Assembly: GCA_902493665.1 (NCBI GenBank)
Contig: CABUQL010000096.1
Span: 1-5,842 of the forward strand
Source of the DNA: an uncultured Eubacteriales bacterium
GTDB lineage: Bacteria; Bacillota; Clostridia; UMGS1810
Reading direction: 5' to 3'
Length of the DNA stretch: 5,842 bases
In this document: positions 1 through 5,546 of the stretch, piece after piece
How the letters are laid out: each line of letters starts with the position of its first letter
Numbering within the stretch: the stretch's first letter is position 1
Position numbers and translations under genes: made by a program
The notes under the pieces: generated by a model
What the model was told of the DNA's origin: nothing
Seen by the model: the letters and a program-made list of their open reading frames with translations, nothing else
Databases searched by the model: none

Positions 1-2
1 GC

Positions 3-1286
3 GTGTTTTTTAAAGCCGAAAAGATTTTAGCTGAAACGAACGGCAACCTCATTGCAGGTATTTATTCCTGGATAATAGGCGGACTTATTATGACATCTTG
101 TGCTTATGTATTCGGAGTAATGGCTTCCAAATACGAAAAAATCAACGGAATTGTTGATTATGCCGAAGCAACGCTCGGCAAGAAGTATGGTTATTTCTTC
201 GGTTGGTTTATGGCAACCATTTATTACCAGACACTGACATCGGTTTTGGCATGGGTATCTGCACGTTATTTTGCGGTACTCGCCGGGTGGGACATAACCG
301 GTGGAGAATGTATGACAATCGCTGCACTGTTTCTTATTGTTTCATATGCGGTAAACACAATAGCTCCAAAGATTGCGGGATATTTTCAGATTACAACAAC
401 AATTATAAAACTTATTCCGCTTATATTCATTGTAATTTTCGGAATTATTTCTGGAGCTGTAAGCGGCACAATGTCCGCCAATTTCCAATATGCTTCGTCT
501 GCGCCTTTTTCGTCAACTTCGCTTTTTTCAGGAGTTGTTGCTGCGGCTTTTGCCTATGACGGCTGGATAATTGCAACATGCATAAACTCGGAATTAAAAG
601 ATGCAAAAAGAACACTTCCGCTGGCGCTTATATTCGGTTCGCTCTTTGTTATGGCAACCTATGTTTTGTATTACGTCGGAATTTCTTCATCGCTTACCAC
701 AGAAGAGATTATGACTGCAAAAGAAGGTAGCGCCATTTTGGCATTTACAAAAATCTTCGGCAATTCGGGCGGACGAATTATACTTACGTTTATCACGATA
801 TCCTGCCTGGGAACGCTTAACGGGTTGATGCTCGGCTGCGTAAGAGGGTTTTATTCAATTGCGGCAAGGAAAGAAGGTCCCAAACACGAAATGCTTCGTT
901 CTGTCGACGAAATGACTCAAATGCCGCAAAACTCAGGTATTATGGGACTTTTAATGTGCATGCTCTGGCTTACATTTTTCTATGGCGCAAATCTTTCGAC
1001 AGGCTGGTTTGCACCGTTTAATTTTGACAGTTCCGAGCTTCCGATAGTAACAATTTATGCAATGTATATACCAATTCTTTTTACATTTATGGTTAAAGAA
1101 AAGGAATTTGGCGTTTTTAAGCGTTTCATAATGCCGACGGTTGCAATACTTGCATCGGTTTTTATGGTTGTTGCATCAATATATGCACATAAATTATCTG
1201 TTGTGTATTATCTCGTTGTATATACTGTTATAATGGCGCTTGGCGTATTTTTGGAGTACAAAAACAAAAGTTCGAAACAAGAGTAG
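3..1286 (+). CDS. APC-superfamily amino-acid permease, 5'-truncated by the window edge
   Basis: Polytopic inner-membrane protein that by family would carry amino acids by proton symport or exchange; the substrate cannot be read from sequence. The visible 427 residues start inside the first helix region: GTG at position 3 encodes the Val of the family's G-x-G-(I/V)-F-F-K motif, so it is not a start codon, and roughly 30-40 N-terminal residues are missing to the left. Hydrophobic segments lie at about 15-41, 62-95, 103-121, 132-155, 174-196, 203-227, 257-281, 312-328, 345-364, 376-394 and 398-416, close to the 12-helix LeuT-like fold minus TM1. Recognisable APC signatures are the TM5 pattern Q129...T-x-x-K136-L-x-P139-L and the TM6 F183-A-Y-D-G-W188 followed by E197-L-K-D-A-K-R-x-L-P. 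It resembles SteT/YfnA-type exchangers, but that assignment is loose. The gene ends in TAG and is followed 27 bases later by a hairpin terminator. It converges on the recombinase gene. Confidence 0.9.
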   Translation: MFFKAEKILAETNGNLIAGIYSWIIGGLIMTSCAYVFGVMASKYEKINGIVDYAEATLGKKYGYFFGWFMATIYYQTLTSVLAWVSARYFAVLAGWDITGGECMTIAALFLIVSYAVNTIAPKIAGYFQITTTIIKLIPLIFIVIFGIISGAVSGTMSANFQYASSAPFSSTSLFSGVVAAAFAYDGWIIATCINSELKDAKRTLPLALIFGSLFVMATYVLYYVGISSSLTTEEIMTAKEGSAILAFTKIFGNSGGRIILTFITISCLGTLNGLMLGCVRGFYSIAARKEGPKHEMLRSVDEMTQMPQNSGIMGLLMCMLWLTFFYGANLSTGWFAPFNFDSSELPIVTIYAMYIPILFTFMVKEKEFGVFKRFIMPTVAILASVFMVVASIYAHKLSVVYYLVVYTVIMALGVFLEYKNKSSKQE

Positions 1287-1313
1287 GGGACTTTTAAGAA
1301 ATTTACTTATTAA

Positions 1314-1340
1314 AAAACCTCCCGTTTTTCGGGAGGTTTT
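1314..1340. terminator. Bidirectional Rho-independent terminator between convergent genes
   Basis: Perfect stem of 11 pairs: AAAACCTCCCG at 1314-1324 pairs with CGGGAGGTTTT at 1330-1340 around a TTTTT loop (1325-1329). The core is seven pairs, mostly G-C. Rightward transcripts leave the core into TTTT followed by GGTGTTTT. Leftward transcripts leave it into TTTTTT (complement of 1312-1317). It lies between the stop of the permease (+) and the stop of the recombinase (-), so it can serve both. The rest of 1287-1442 is plain AT-rich sequence. Confidence 0.88.
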
Positions 1341-1442
1341 GGTGTTTTAAACTGTATTAATATTTAAAACTTTGGTTTCATCTTAAAATTAAAACTTATT
1401 TCAATTTTAATTATTCGGGTTTTGTATTAATTAAGTTTCAAT

Positions 1443-2429
1443 TTAATCAAGTTTCAGCGAAGAAAGCGGATTTTTTTCTGCTGCGTTTTTTAAATCCTCG
1501 TTTTTGACATGGGTATAAAGCTGAGTTGTAGACAAACTCGCATGGCCTAAAAGTTCCTGCAAGGTTCTTATGTCAACATTTCCGTCACGGTACATAATTG
1601 TTGCTGCAGTATGACGCAGTTTGTGCGGAGTATAAACGGTAGCGTCGATTCCGGCTTTTTCAAAGTATTTTTTTGCAAGAAGTTCAACCATGCGGTTGCT
1701 CATTCTGCGCATTTTTTTGCTGATGAAAAGGGCGTTTCGGTCCTCATATTTTAATCCGTCTGCGGGACGCACCTGCATATAGTTTTCAATTGCTTCCATA
1801 CAAAGTGAATTAAGAAAAACAACTCTTTCTTTGTTTCCTTTACCCGTAACTCTCAGAGTTCTTTTTGTAAAATTTATATCTGTTATGTTAATACCGACTA
1901 ACTCGGATAATCTCAAACCGCAATTTAAAAAAATTATAAAAATCGCCAAATCTCGTTCTTTGAATTCGCCGTCAATAACTTTCAATAAATTTATGCTTTG
2001 CTCAAGGGAAAGATATTTTGGCAGACGTTTTTTTATTTTTGGAGTATCAAGATTTGCCGCAGGATTTTCGTCAATTGATTTTTCCTTTATAAAGAGATAA
2101 TTAAAAAACGATTTTAAACTCGCAACTTTTCTGGCACGGTAACAATCGTCAGATGAATGTTCGTTGTTAACATAAGCCATAAATGAATACAAATCTGTAA
2201 GCTGAACTTTTTTAATAAGATTAAAATCAAAATCCGTAATCGGAGCTTTCAAAAAATCTTCTTTAGAAGAAATTTTATTTGAATAAAGAAGATAGCGTAA
2301 AAACATTCTGAGGTCATAAAAATATTCTTTTATAGTATTTTCAGATTTGCCTTTAATAACAGACATATATATAAGGTAATCTTTTAAAAATTGAGGACAC
2401 TCTTCGTATATTCTGTTTAAATCCACCAT
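1443..2429 (-). CDS. Tyrosine recombinase of the XerC/XerD type
   Basis: Cytoplasmic site-specific DNA recombinase of 328 residues. The N-terminal SAM-like core-binding domain spans about residues 11-115 (F-L-x-D-Y-L-x-Y...N-T-I-x-x-Y-x-x-D-L). The catalytic domain spans about 135-325 and keeps every catalytic residue: R173 (G-L-R-L-S-E-L), K197 (T-G-K-G-N-K-E-R), H269 and R272 (P-H-K-L-R-H-T), H296 (L-L-G-H) and nucleophile Y305 (T-T-Q-L-Y-T-H). It should therefore be active. By family, Xer proteins resolve chromosome dimers at dif. The motifs match XerC/XerD better than phage integrases, but XerC and XerD cannot be told apart here, so no symbol is given. It is about 30 residues longer than E. 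coli XerC/XerD, partly from a longer linker near residues 48-78. The ATG at 2429 is supported by GGGAGGT (2437-2443) seven bases upstream. A perfect palindrome (2444-2471) abuts that site. No excisionase, att repeats or phage genes are nearby. Confidence 0.9.
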   Translation of the reverse strand: MVDLNRIYEECPQFLKDYLIYMSVIKGKSENTIKEYFYDLRMFLRYLLYSNKISSKEDFLKAPITDFDFNLIKKVQLTDLYSFMAYVNNEHSSDDCYRARKVASLKSFFNYLFIKEKSIDENPAANLDTPKIKKRLPKYLSLEQSINLLKVIDGEFKERDLAIFIIFLNCGLRLSELVGINITDINFTKRTLRVTGKGNKERVVFLNSLCMEAIENYMQVRPADGLKYEDRNALFISKKMRRMSNRMVELLAKKYFEKAGIDATVYTPHKLRHTAATIMYRDGNVDIRTLQELLGHASLSTTQLYTHVKNEDLKNAAEKNPLSSLKLD

Positions 2430-2443
2430 TTTTATTACCTCCC

Positions 2444-2471
2444 ATTGCGCAAAATTTTAATTTTGCGCAAT
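2444..2471. repeat. Perfect 28-base palindrome abutting the recombinase ribosome binding site
   Basis: Arm ATTGCGCAAAATT (2444-2456) is exactly inverted at 2459-2471, leaving only TT between them, so 13 pairs per arm. Each arm also carries the self-complementary octamer TTGCGCAA (2445-2452 and 2463-2470), with centres 18 bases apart. Neither strand has a T-tract after the structure, so it is not a typical intrinsic terminator. Its edge at 2444 directly touches the Shine-Dalgarno sequence at 2437-2443. Possible roles are a recombination site for the adjacent Xer protein, a twin operator, or an RNA hairpin next to the ribosome binding site. The repeat is certain; its role is not. Confidence 0.9.
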
Positions 2472-2499
2472 TAACTATATCATTTTCCCAGTTGCCCTA

Positions 2500-2529
2500 T
2501 TTGTAGGTTGAGCTGATTTCGACTGTCAA
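2500..2529 (-). promoter_or_regulatory. Candidate sigma-A promoter for the recombinase gene
   Basis: On the minus strand there is a perfect -35 TTGACA (2524-2529), an 18-base spacer, and a -10 like TACAAA (2500-2505; 4 of 6 matches to TATAAT). Transcription would begin near 2493, which places the 28-base palindrome inside a 5' leader of about 65 bases. The -10 is imperfect and the spacer is one base long, so this is a moderate call. No strong terminator separates the protease gene upstream, so read-through could also feed the recombinase. Confidence 0.4.
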
Positions 2530-2578
2530 ATCCGCAGTTTTCTATTCTAAAATTAATCAAATATTGTTTCTTTTTGAT

Positions 2579-3457
2579 TTAAGAAAGCAATGATAAAATC
2601 TGAATTACTGCAAAAAGCAAAATGATTACATATAACAAAAGTTTTTCTTTTCTTTTTTCTTTAGCAGATGTACTGCTTTTTTTAAAATACATTTTCTTTT
2701 GTGTTTTTTGTGTTAAAACCATTACACCGAAAATTACAAGTGCGCAAATTATAAAAGTTTTGAGCGAATGGTCAGTTAAAAAGCTAAGGCCAGACTGGTT
2801 TGCCTCCCCTGCTATGTTGAGGCAAAGTGTTGTAAAGTTAAGCACAAAATGAGCTATCATTCCAAGATATATTGAATTATACCTGATTACTATGTAAGAC
2901 AAAAATGAGCCGATTATAAATTGCTGAACAACAGATTGAATATTTGCATGCATAAGCGCAAATACAAGTCCGCACATAAATATGGCAGATTTGCTGCCGT
3001 AAATGCTTTCATAACGTGTGAGTACAACGCCCCTGAAGAGGATTTCCTCGAAAATTGCCGGAATAAAACATATAAAAATGATATTTAGGGCAATATCAAA
3101 TCCACCGTCCGGCAAAAGTGATGCGCTTGAGGCAAACGGCTCTTTTATAAACATTAAAAGAATCGGTCCATAAATTTTTTCAATAAAAATACTTACCATA
3201 AAATTTACGCAAAGCGCCAAAATGATGACGCATATAATTTTAATGGGTGTTATTTTGCCGTCACGTTTGTATTCGTCAAAGCCATTTTTGTTAGTCAGGC
3301 AACAAAAAAGCGCCGGCAAAAATATCGGTATAACCTGTGTTATGTAAACCTGCAAATACTCAGAAATACCGTTTTTAAACAAAAAATTTGCGCCGATACC
3401 GACAAAAAACTGTAAAACAAATACAATTAAAATAAGAAAGTTGATTTCATAAGTCAT
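2579..3457 (-). CDS. CPBP-family (CAAX/Abi) intramembrane metalloprotease
   Basis: Multi-pass membrane protein of 292 residues with the three CPBP motifs in order: E137-E138-x-x-x-R142 (F-E-E-I-L-F-R-G), F166-A-L-M-H170, and H203-F-V-L-N207. In the Rce1-like family the glutamates and histidines coordinate the catalytic metal, so the active site looks complete. Hydrophobic segments lie at about 5-27, 36-54, 72-94, 122-141, 155-168, 174-191, 196-214, 232-248 and 272-291. A basic loop (about 250-272, K/R-rich) precedes the last helix, placing it in the cytoplasm by the positive-inside rule. Bacterial members are linked to bacteriocin self-immunity, peptide processing or membrane stress; the substrate here is unknown and no bacteriocin gene is visible. 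AAGGA (3468-3472) lies 10 bases before the ATG at 3457. The start overlaps the frame-restored end of the cyclo-ligase as ATGA (3454-3457), implying translational coupling and suggesting it is the last gene of the operon. Confidence 0.9.
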   Translation of the reverse strand: MTYEINFLILIVFVLQFFVGIGANFLFKNGISEYLQVYITQVIPIFLPALFCCLTNKNGFDEYKRDGKITPIKIICVIILALCVNFMVSIFIEKIYGPILLMFIKEPFASSASLLPDGGFDIALNIIFICFIPAIFEEILFRGVVLTRYESIYGSKSAIFMCGLVFALMHANIQSVVQQFIIGSFLSYIVIRYNSIYLGMIAHFVLNFTTLCLNIAGEANQSGLSFLTDHSLKTFIICALVIFGVMVLTQKTQKKMYFKKSSTSAKEKRKEKLLLYVIILLFAVIQILSLLS

Positions 3458-4034
3458 AATTTTATAATCCTTTTTTCGGAAATTATATAATCCATTTTAA
3501 TGTCATTTATATCGCTCGGCAATGGACTTTTCATAATTTGAAAGTCGTAGCAAAGGCCGATTTTTAAAATGTTTGTGTCCTTCAAAAATCTGTCGTAATA
3601 CCCTTTCCAAATCCTATTCTTGCTCCAAATCCGTCAAATGCAACTCCGGGAATGATGCATAGTTCAATGGTGTTTTTATTGATTTTTACAGGATTTTCGG
3701 GCTCCAATATGTCGTATTTATTAACTTTAAATTCATCAAAATCAACAAGTTTTACGGCATCCATAGATGAGTCATCAATGCAGTATGGAATTGAAACATC
3801 TTTTTTAGCAATTTTAAACTGCGAAATAAATCGTTCTGTCATCACTTCGTTTTTAAAACTTAAATAAATCATAACGCTTTGAAAATCAAAGTTTAAATCG
3901 CAGAAATTCTCGAAAATTTCGTCGGAATACTCTCTGACTTCATTACTGTTCATCAAATTTCGCTTTGAGAGCATATTTTTTCTGATATCTTTTTTAGTAC
4001 TGAAATTAGTACTGCATTGAGGCTCTGATTTCAT
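3454..4034 (-). pseudogene. 5-formyltetrahydrofolate cyclo-ligase, interrupted by a one-base frameshift
   Basis: Family role: ATP-dependent conversion of 5-formyl-THF (folinate) to 5,10-methenyl-THF in the cytoplasm. The uninterrupted frame runs 4034 to 3582 (150 residues). It shows the N-terminal K-K-D-I-R-K basic motif, I-P-Y at 82-84, Y107-D-I-L-E-P and the signature P129-G-V-A-F-D-x-x-G-A-R139-I-G-F-G-K-G145. It then reads five wrong codons after G145 and stops. In the -1 frame the family's continuation follows exactly: YYDRFLKDTN from 3600, then 38 more residues, including I-G-L-C-Y-D-F and M-D-Y-I-I-S-E, to TGA at 3454-3456. Restored length is 193 residues, normal for the family (about 180-200). 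One base appears lost from the AAAGGG run at 3601-3606. The restored stop makes an ATGA overlap with the protease start, which supports the longer gene. The ATG at 4034 overlaps the DJ-1 gene by 29 bases, with only a weak, distant GGA upstream; no other start precedes the KKDIRK motif. Whether it is dead, recoded or a sequencing error is open. Confidence 0.85.
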
Positions 4035-4545
4035 CTGCTTTATCTTTTCCTTTTACAAATTTTACAATTTCAAAACCGAAATCATGTGCAGTTCCGGCAC
4101 CTTTTGAGGTTATCACATTTCCGTCCTGCTCTACCCTTTTGCCGGTGGCGTCGGCACCGATAAGCTTGTTTTCATAACCGGGATAACACGTTGCTTTTTT
4201 ACCTGATAGAATCCTTAAACCGCCAAGCACGGAAGGTGCGGCGCAAATTGCACTGACAAGTTTTTTGTTGTTATTTGCCAAAATAAGCGCATCACAAAGT
4301 TTTTTGCAATTACCGAGATTAACGGTTCCTGGCATTCCGCCGGGCAAAATATATCCGTCAAGACCGTTTAAATCAATGTCATCGATAATCTCATCGGCAA
4401 GAACGGTTATTTTGTGCGAACCTGTTACACTGTTTGTGTTTTTAATTGAAATTGTTTTAACATTAATCTCTGCACGCCTCAGAATATCAACAACCGCCAA
4501 TGCTTCAATTTCTTCAAATCCGTCTGCTAAAAATATACCGATCAT
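4006..4545 (-). CDS. DJ-1/PfpI-family protein (YajL/ThiJ-like)
   Basis: Soluble cytoplasmic protein of 179 residues covering the whole class I glutamine-amidotransferase-like DJ-1 domain. It starts with the beta strand M-I-G-I-F-L-A-D-G-F and E11-E12-x-E14, whose E14 aligns with human DJ-1 E18. It then has P-G-G-M-P-G at 68-73 and the nucleophile elbow A-I-C101-A-A-P-S; C101 matches the oxidation-sensitive Cys106 of DJ-1. The position matching His126 of human DJ-1 (C+20) is Tyr121 here (T-C-Y-P-G). The C-terminus keeps S-K-G-A-G-T-A (147-153). Members are described as glyoxalase III/deglycase, chaperone or redox-sensing proteins; the exact activity is not decided by sequence. The start is well supported: TAAGGAG (4554-4560) lies eight bases before the ATG at 4545. 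It overlaps the upstream DUF2156 gene by ATGA and the downstream cyclo-ligase by 29 bases, so it is the second gene of the operon. Confidence 0.92.
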   Translation of the reverse strand: MIGIFLADGFEEIEALAVVDILRRAEINVKTISIKNTNSVTGSHKITVLADEIIDDIDLNGLDGYILPGGMPGTVNLGNCKKLCDALILANNNKKLVSAICAAPSVLGGLRILSGKKATCYPGYENKLIGADATGKRVEQDGNVITSKGAGTAHDFGFEIVKFVKGKDKADEIRASMQY

Positions 4546-5441
4546 ATGTTTTGCTCCTTAAATTCAATTTTATATTTTTTAATCATTTTGTCGGGGATAT
4601 ATGACTTTTTGGCTTTGCGAATCCCTTCTATGCCCATATCTTCTTCCCTGTTTACAAATTCAAAATCTTTGCATTCATGCGATGAAAATTCGTTGTTGAT
4701 AACGGTGTACGAGCCTTCATAATCTGTATCGGCTTTTTCAATGTGAACCGCAAAAGTTGTATCATTAAGCCTTTCACCGAGTGAAAAAGCTGCAATGTTA
4801 CCGTCAATTAAAATCGCACCGCCCTTTAGATTAAGCTTATCATAATTATTTAAAATCTGCAAAAGTGCATTCATTTCAGATGCAAAATCTTTATCTTCGG
4901 GAAGATATTTTCTTAAAAGCCATTCTTTTGCCTTGCTAACACATTTTGCGTATAAATCCTTATCCAAACTTACATATTCGTAATTATAAAGTGACTTAAA
5001 CTTATTTATATGATTTCTTTTTGCATGAAGTTTCTTCCCAGAAAGATTTATAAGTTTGTCAGATGTATAAACGTAATCGGCAAGATTTTCATCTTCTATA
5101 ACAATTAATTGATCTTTAAATTCATTCATCAAAATATTCTTCTCGTTTTCGGCGACGCTTTCCATTATAAACGGGATATTTTTTTCATCAAAATACTTTT
5201 TAATTTTAAGTACAACTTCTTTCACATTGCACTTTCCAAACGGAAAACAACATGCCTCTCTCCCATCAGATTTACGGTAAAACACACAAAGTGCATCATC
5301 GATGATGGTAAACTTGTTGTCCGAAACATAACGCCACATAAATAAATTTGCAAATGATGATTCGGAATTTTCATATGAGAAGTTTATTTTACTGTCAAAC
5401 AAAGCTTTATCATCAATTTCTATTTTTTTTAGATTTAACAT
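4542..5441 (-). CDS. DUF2156-family protein (phosphatidylglycerol lysyltransferase C-terminal-like, GNAT fold)
   Basis: Soluble protein of 299 residues with no membrane helices or signal peptide. It fits the DUF2156 family, whose tandem GNAT-like fold is shared with the catalytic C-terminal domain of MprF. Recognisable blocks are S28-S-F-A-N-L-F-M-W36 near the N-terminus, D122-Y-V-Y...L-S-G-K-K-L-H-A-K-R-N-H-I-N-K-F (122-148), the beta-strand pair A209-I-L-I-D-G-N-I-A-A-F-S-L-G222, H233-I-E-K-A, and the C-terminal V263-N-R-E-E-D-M-G-I-E-G-I-R-K-A-K-x-S-Y-I-P283. MprF's membrane flippase part is absent, so lipid lysylation cannot be assumed; an aminoacyl- or acyl-transfer role is inference from the fold. 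Start: GGAG (5450-5453) lies eight bases before the ATG at 5441, and a good promoter sits just upstream, making it the first gene of the operon. It ends in an ATGA overlap with the DJ-1 gene. Confidence 0.85.
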   Translation of the reverse strand: MLNLKKIEIDDKALFDSKINFSYENSESSFANLFMWRYVSDNKFTIIDDALCVFYRKSDGREACCFPFGKCNVKEVVLKIKKYFDEKNIPFIMESVAENEKNILMNEFKDQLIVIEDENLADYVYTSDKLINLSGKKLHAKRNHINKFKSLYNYEYVSLDKDLYAKCVSKAKEWLLRKYLPEDKDFASEMNALLQILNNYDKLNLKGGAILIDGNIAAFSLGERLNDTTFAVHIEKADTDYEGSYTVINNEFSSHECKDFEFVNREEDMGIEGIRKAKKSYIPDKMIKKYKIEFKEQNI

Positions 5442-5462
5442 ATATTCATCTCCGCTGATACT

Positions 5463-5491
5463 ATTATAACAAAACTTTTAAAAAAATTCAA
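5463..5491 (-). promoter_or_regulatory. Sigma-A promoter of the four-gene operon
   Basis: On the minus strand the -35 is TTGAAT (5486-5491), the spacer is exactly 17 bases, and the -10 is a perfect TATAAT (5463-5468). The expected start is near 5456, giving a leader of only about 15 bases that already contains the GGAG of the DUF2156 gene. It lies just after the ftsH terminator, so the operon is probably transcribed independently of ftsH. No operator or riboswitch is visible; the leader is too short for one. Confidence 0.75.
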
Positions 5492-5514
5492 TCGTAATAA
5501 TGCCGAAACACATA

Positions 5515-5540
5515 AAAAAGCCACCTGTCGATGGCTTTTT
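5515..5540 (-). terminator. Rho-independent terminator of ftsH
   Basis: Read on the minus strand, AAAAAGCCA (5532-5540) pairs with TGGCTTTTT (5515-5523) around an eight-base loop, and the transcript leaves through a run of six T (5514-5519). It starts seven bases after the ftsH stop codon. The stem has a four-pair GCCA/TGGC core extended by A-T pairs, so strength is moderate. It is nearly symmetric and could work on the plus strand too, but no plus-strand gene approaches it. Confidence 0.78.
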
Positions 5541-5546
5541 ATATTT

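Noticed and set aside
3..5. GTG at the left edge as start codon of the permease
   Set aside because: It encodes the Val within the G-x-G-V-F-F-K motif of the first APC helix; the true start lies left of the window.
1383..1410. TTAAAATT/AATTTTAA inverted repeat between the convergent genes
   Set aside because: Low-complexity AT-rich sequence with a 12-base loop, expected by chance here; the clear terminator lies nearby at 1314-1340.
1831..2100. Plus-strand open frame opposite the recombinase, and similar ones at 203-559, 2622-2852, 3652-3867, 4265-4561 and 5109-5345
   Set aside because: Each lies within a well-supported gene, on its other strand or in a shifted frame, lacks a recognisable domain, and is explained by the codon pattern of the real gene.
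1443..2429. Recombinase as the integrase of a mobile element
   Set aside because: No excisionase, relaxase, phage or cargo genes, no tRNA and no att-like direct repeats; flanking genes are ordinary chromosomal ones and the motifs are Xer-like.
2555..2579. AATCAAA/TTTGATT inverted repeat just after the protease stop as an operon terminator
   Set aside because: Only seven AT-rich pairs with an 11-base loop and no proper T-tract; too weak to call.
2579..3457. CPBP protease as an immunity gene of a bacteriocin cluster
   Set aside because: No small leader-peptide gene, ABC exporter or regulator is visible nearby; the context is a housekeeping operon.
3996..4013. Two AGTACT boxes separated by six bases, dif-like in shape
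   Set aside because: The sequence is coding in both the overlapping DJ-1 tail and the cyclo-ligase start; six-base palindromes this close are plausible by chance.
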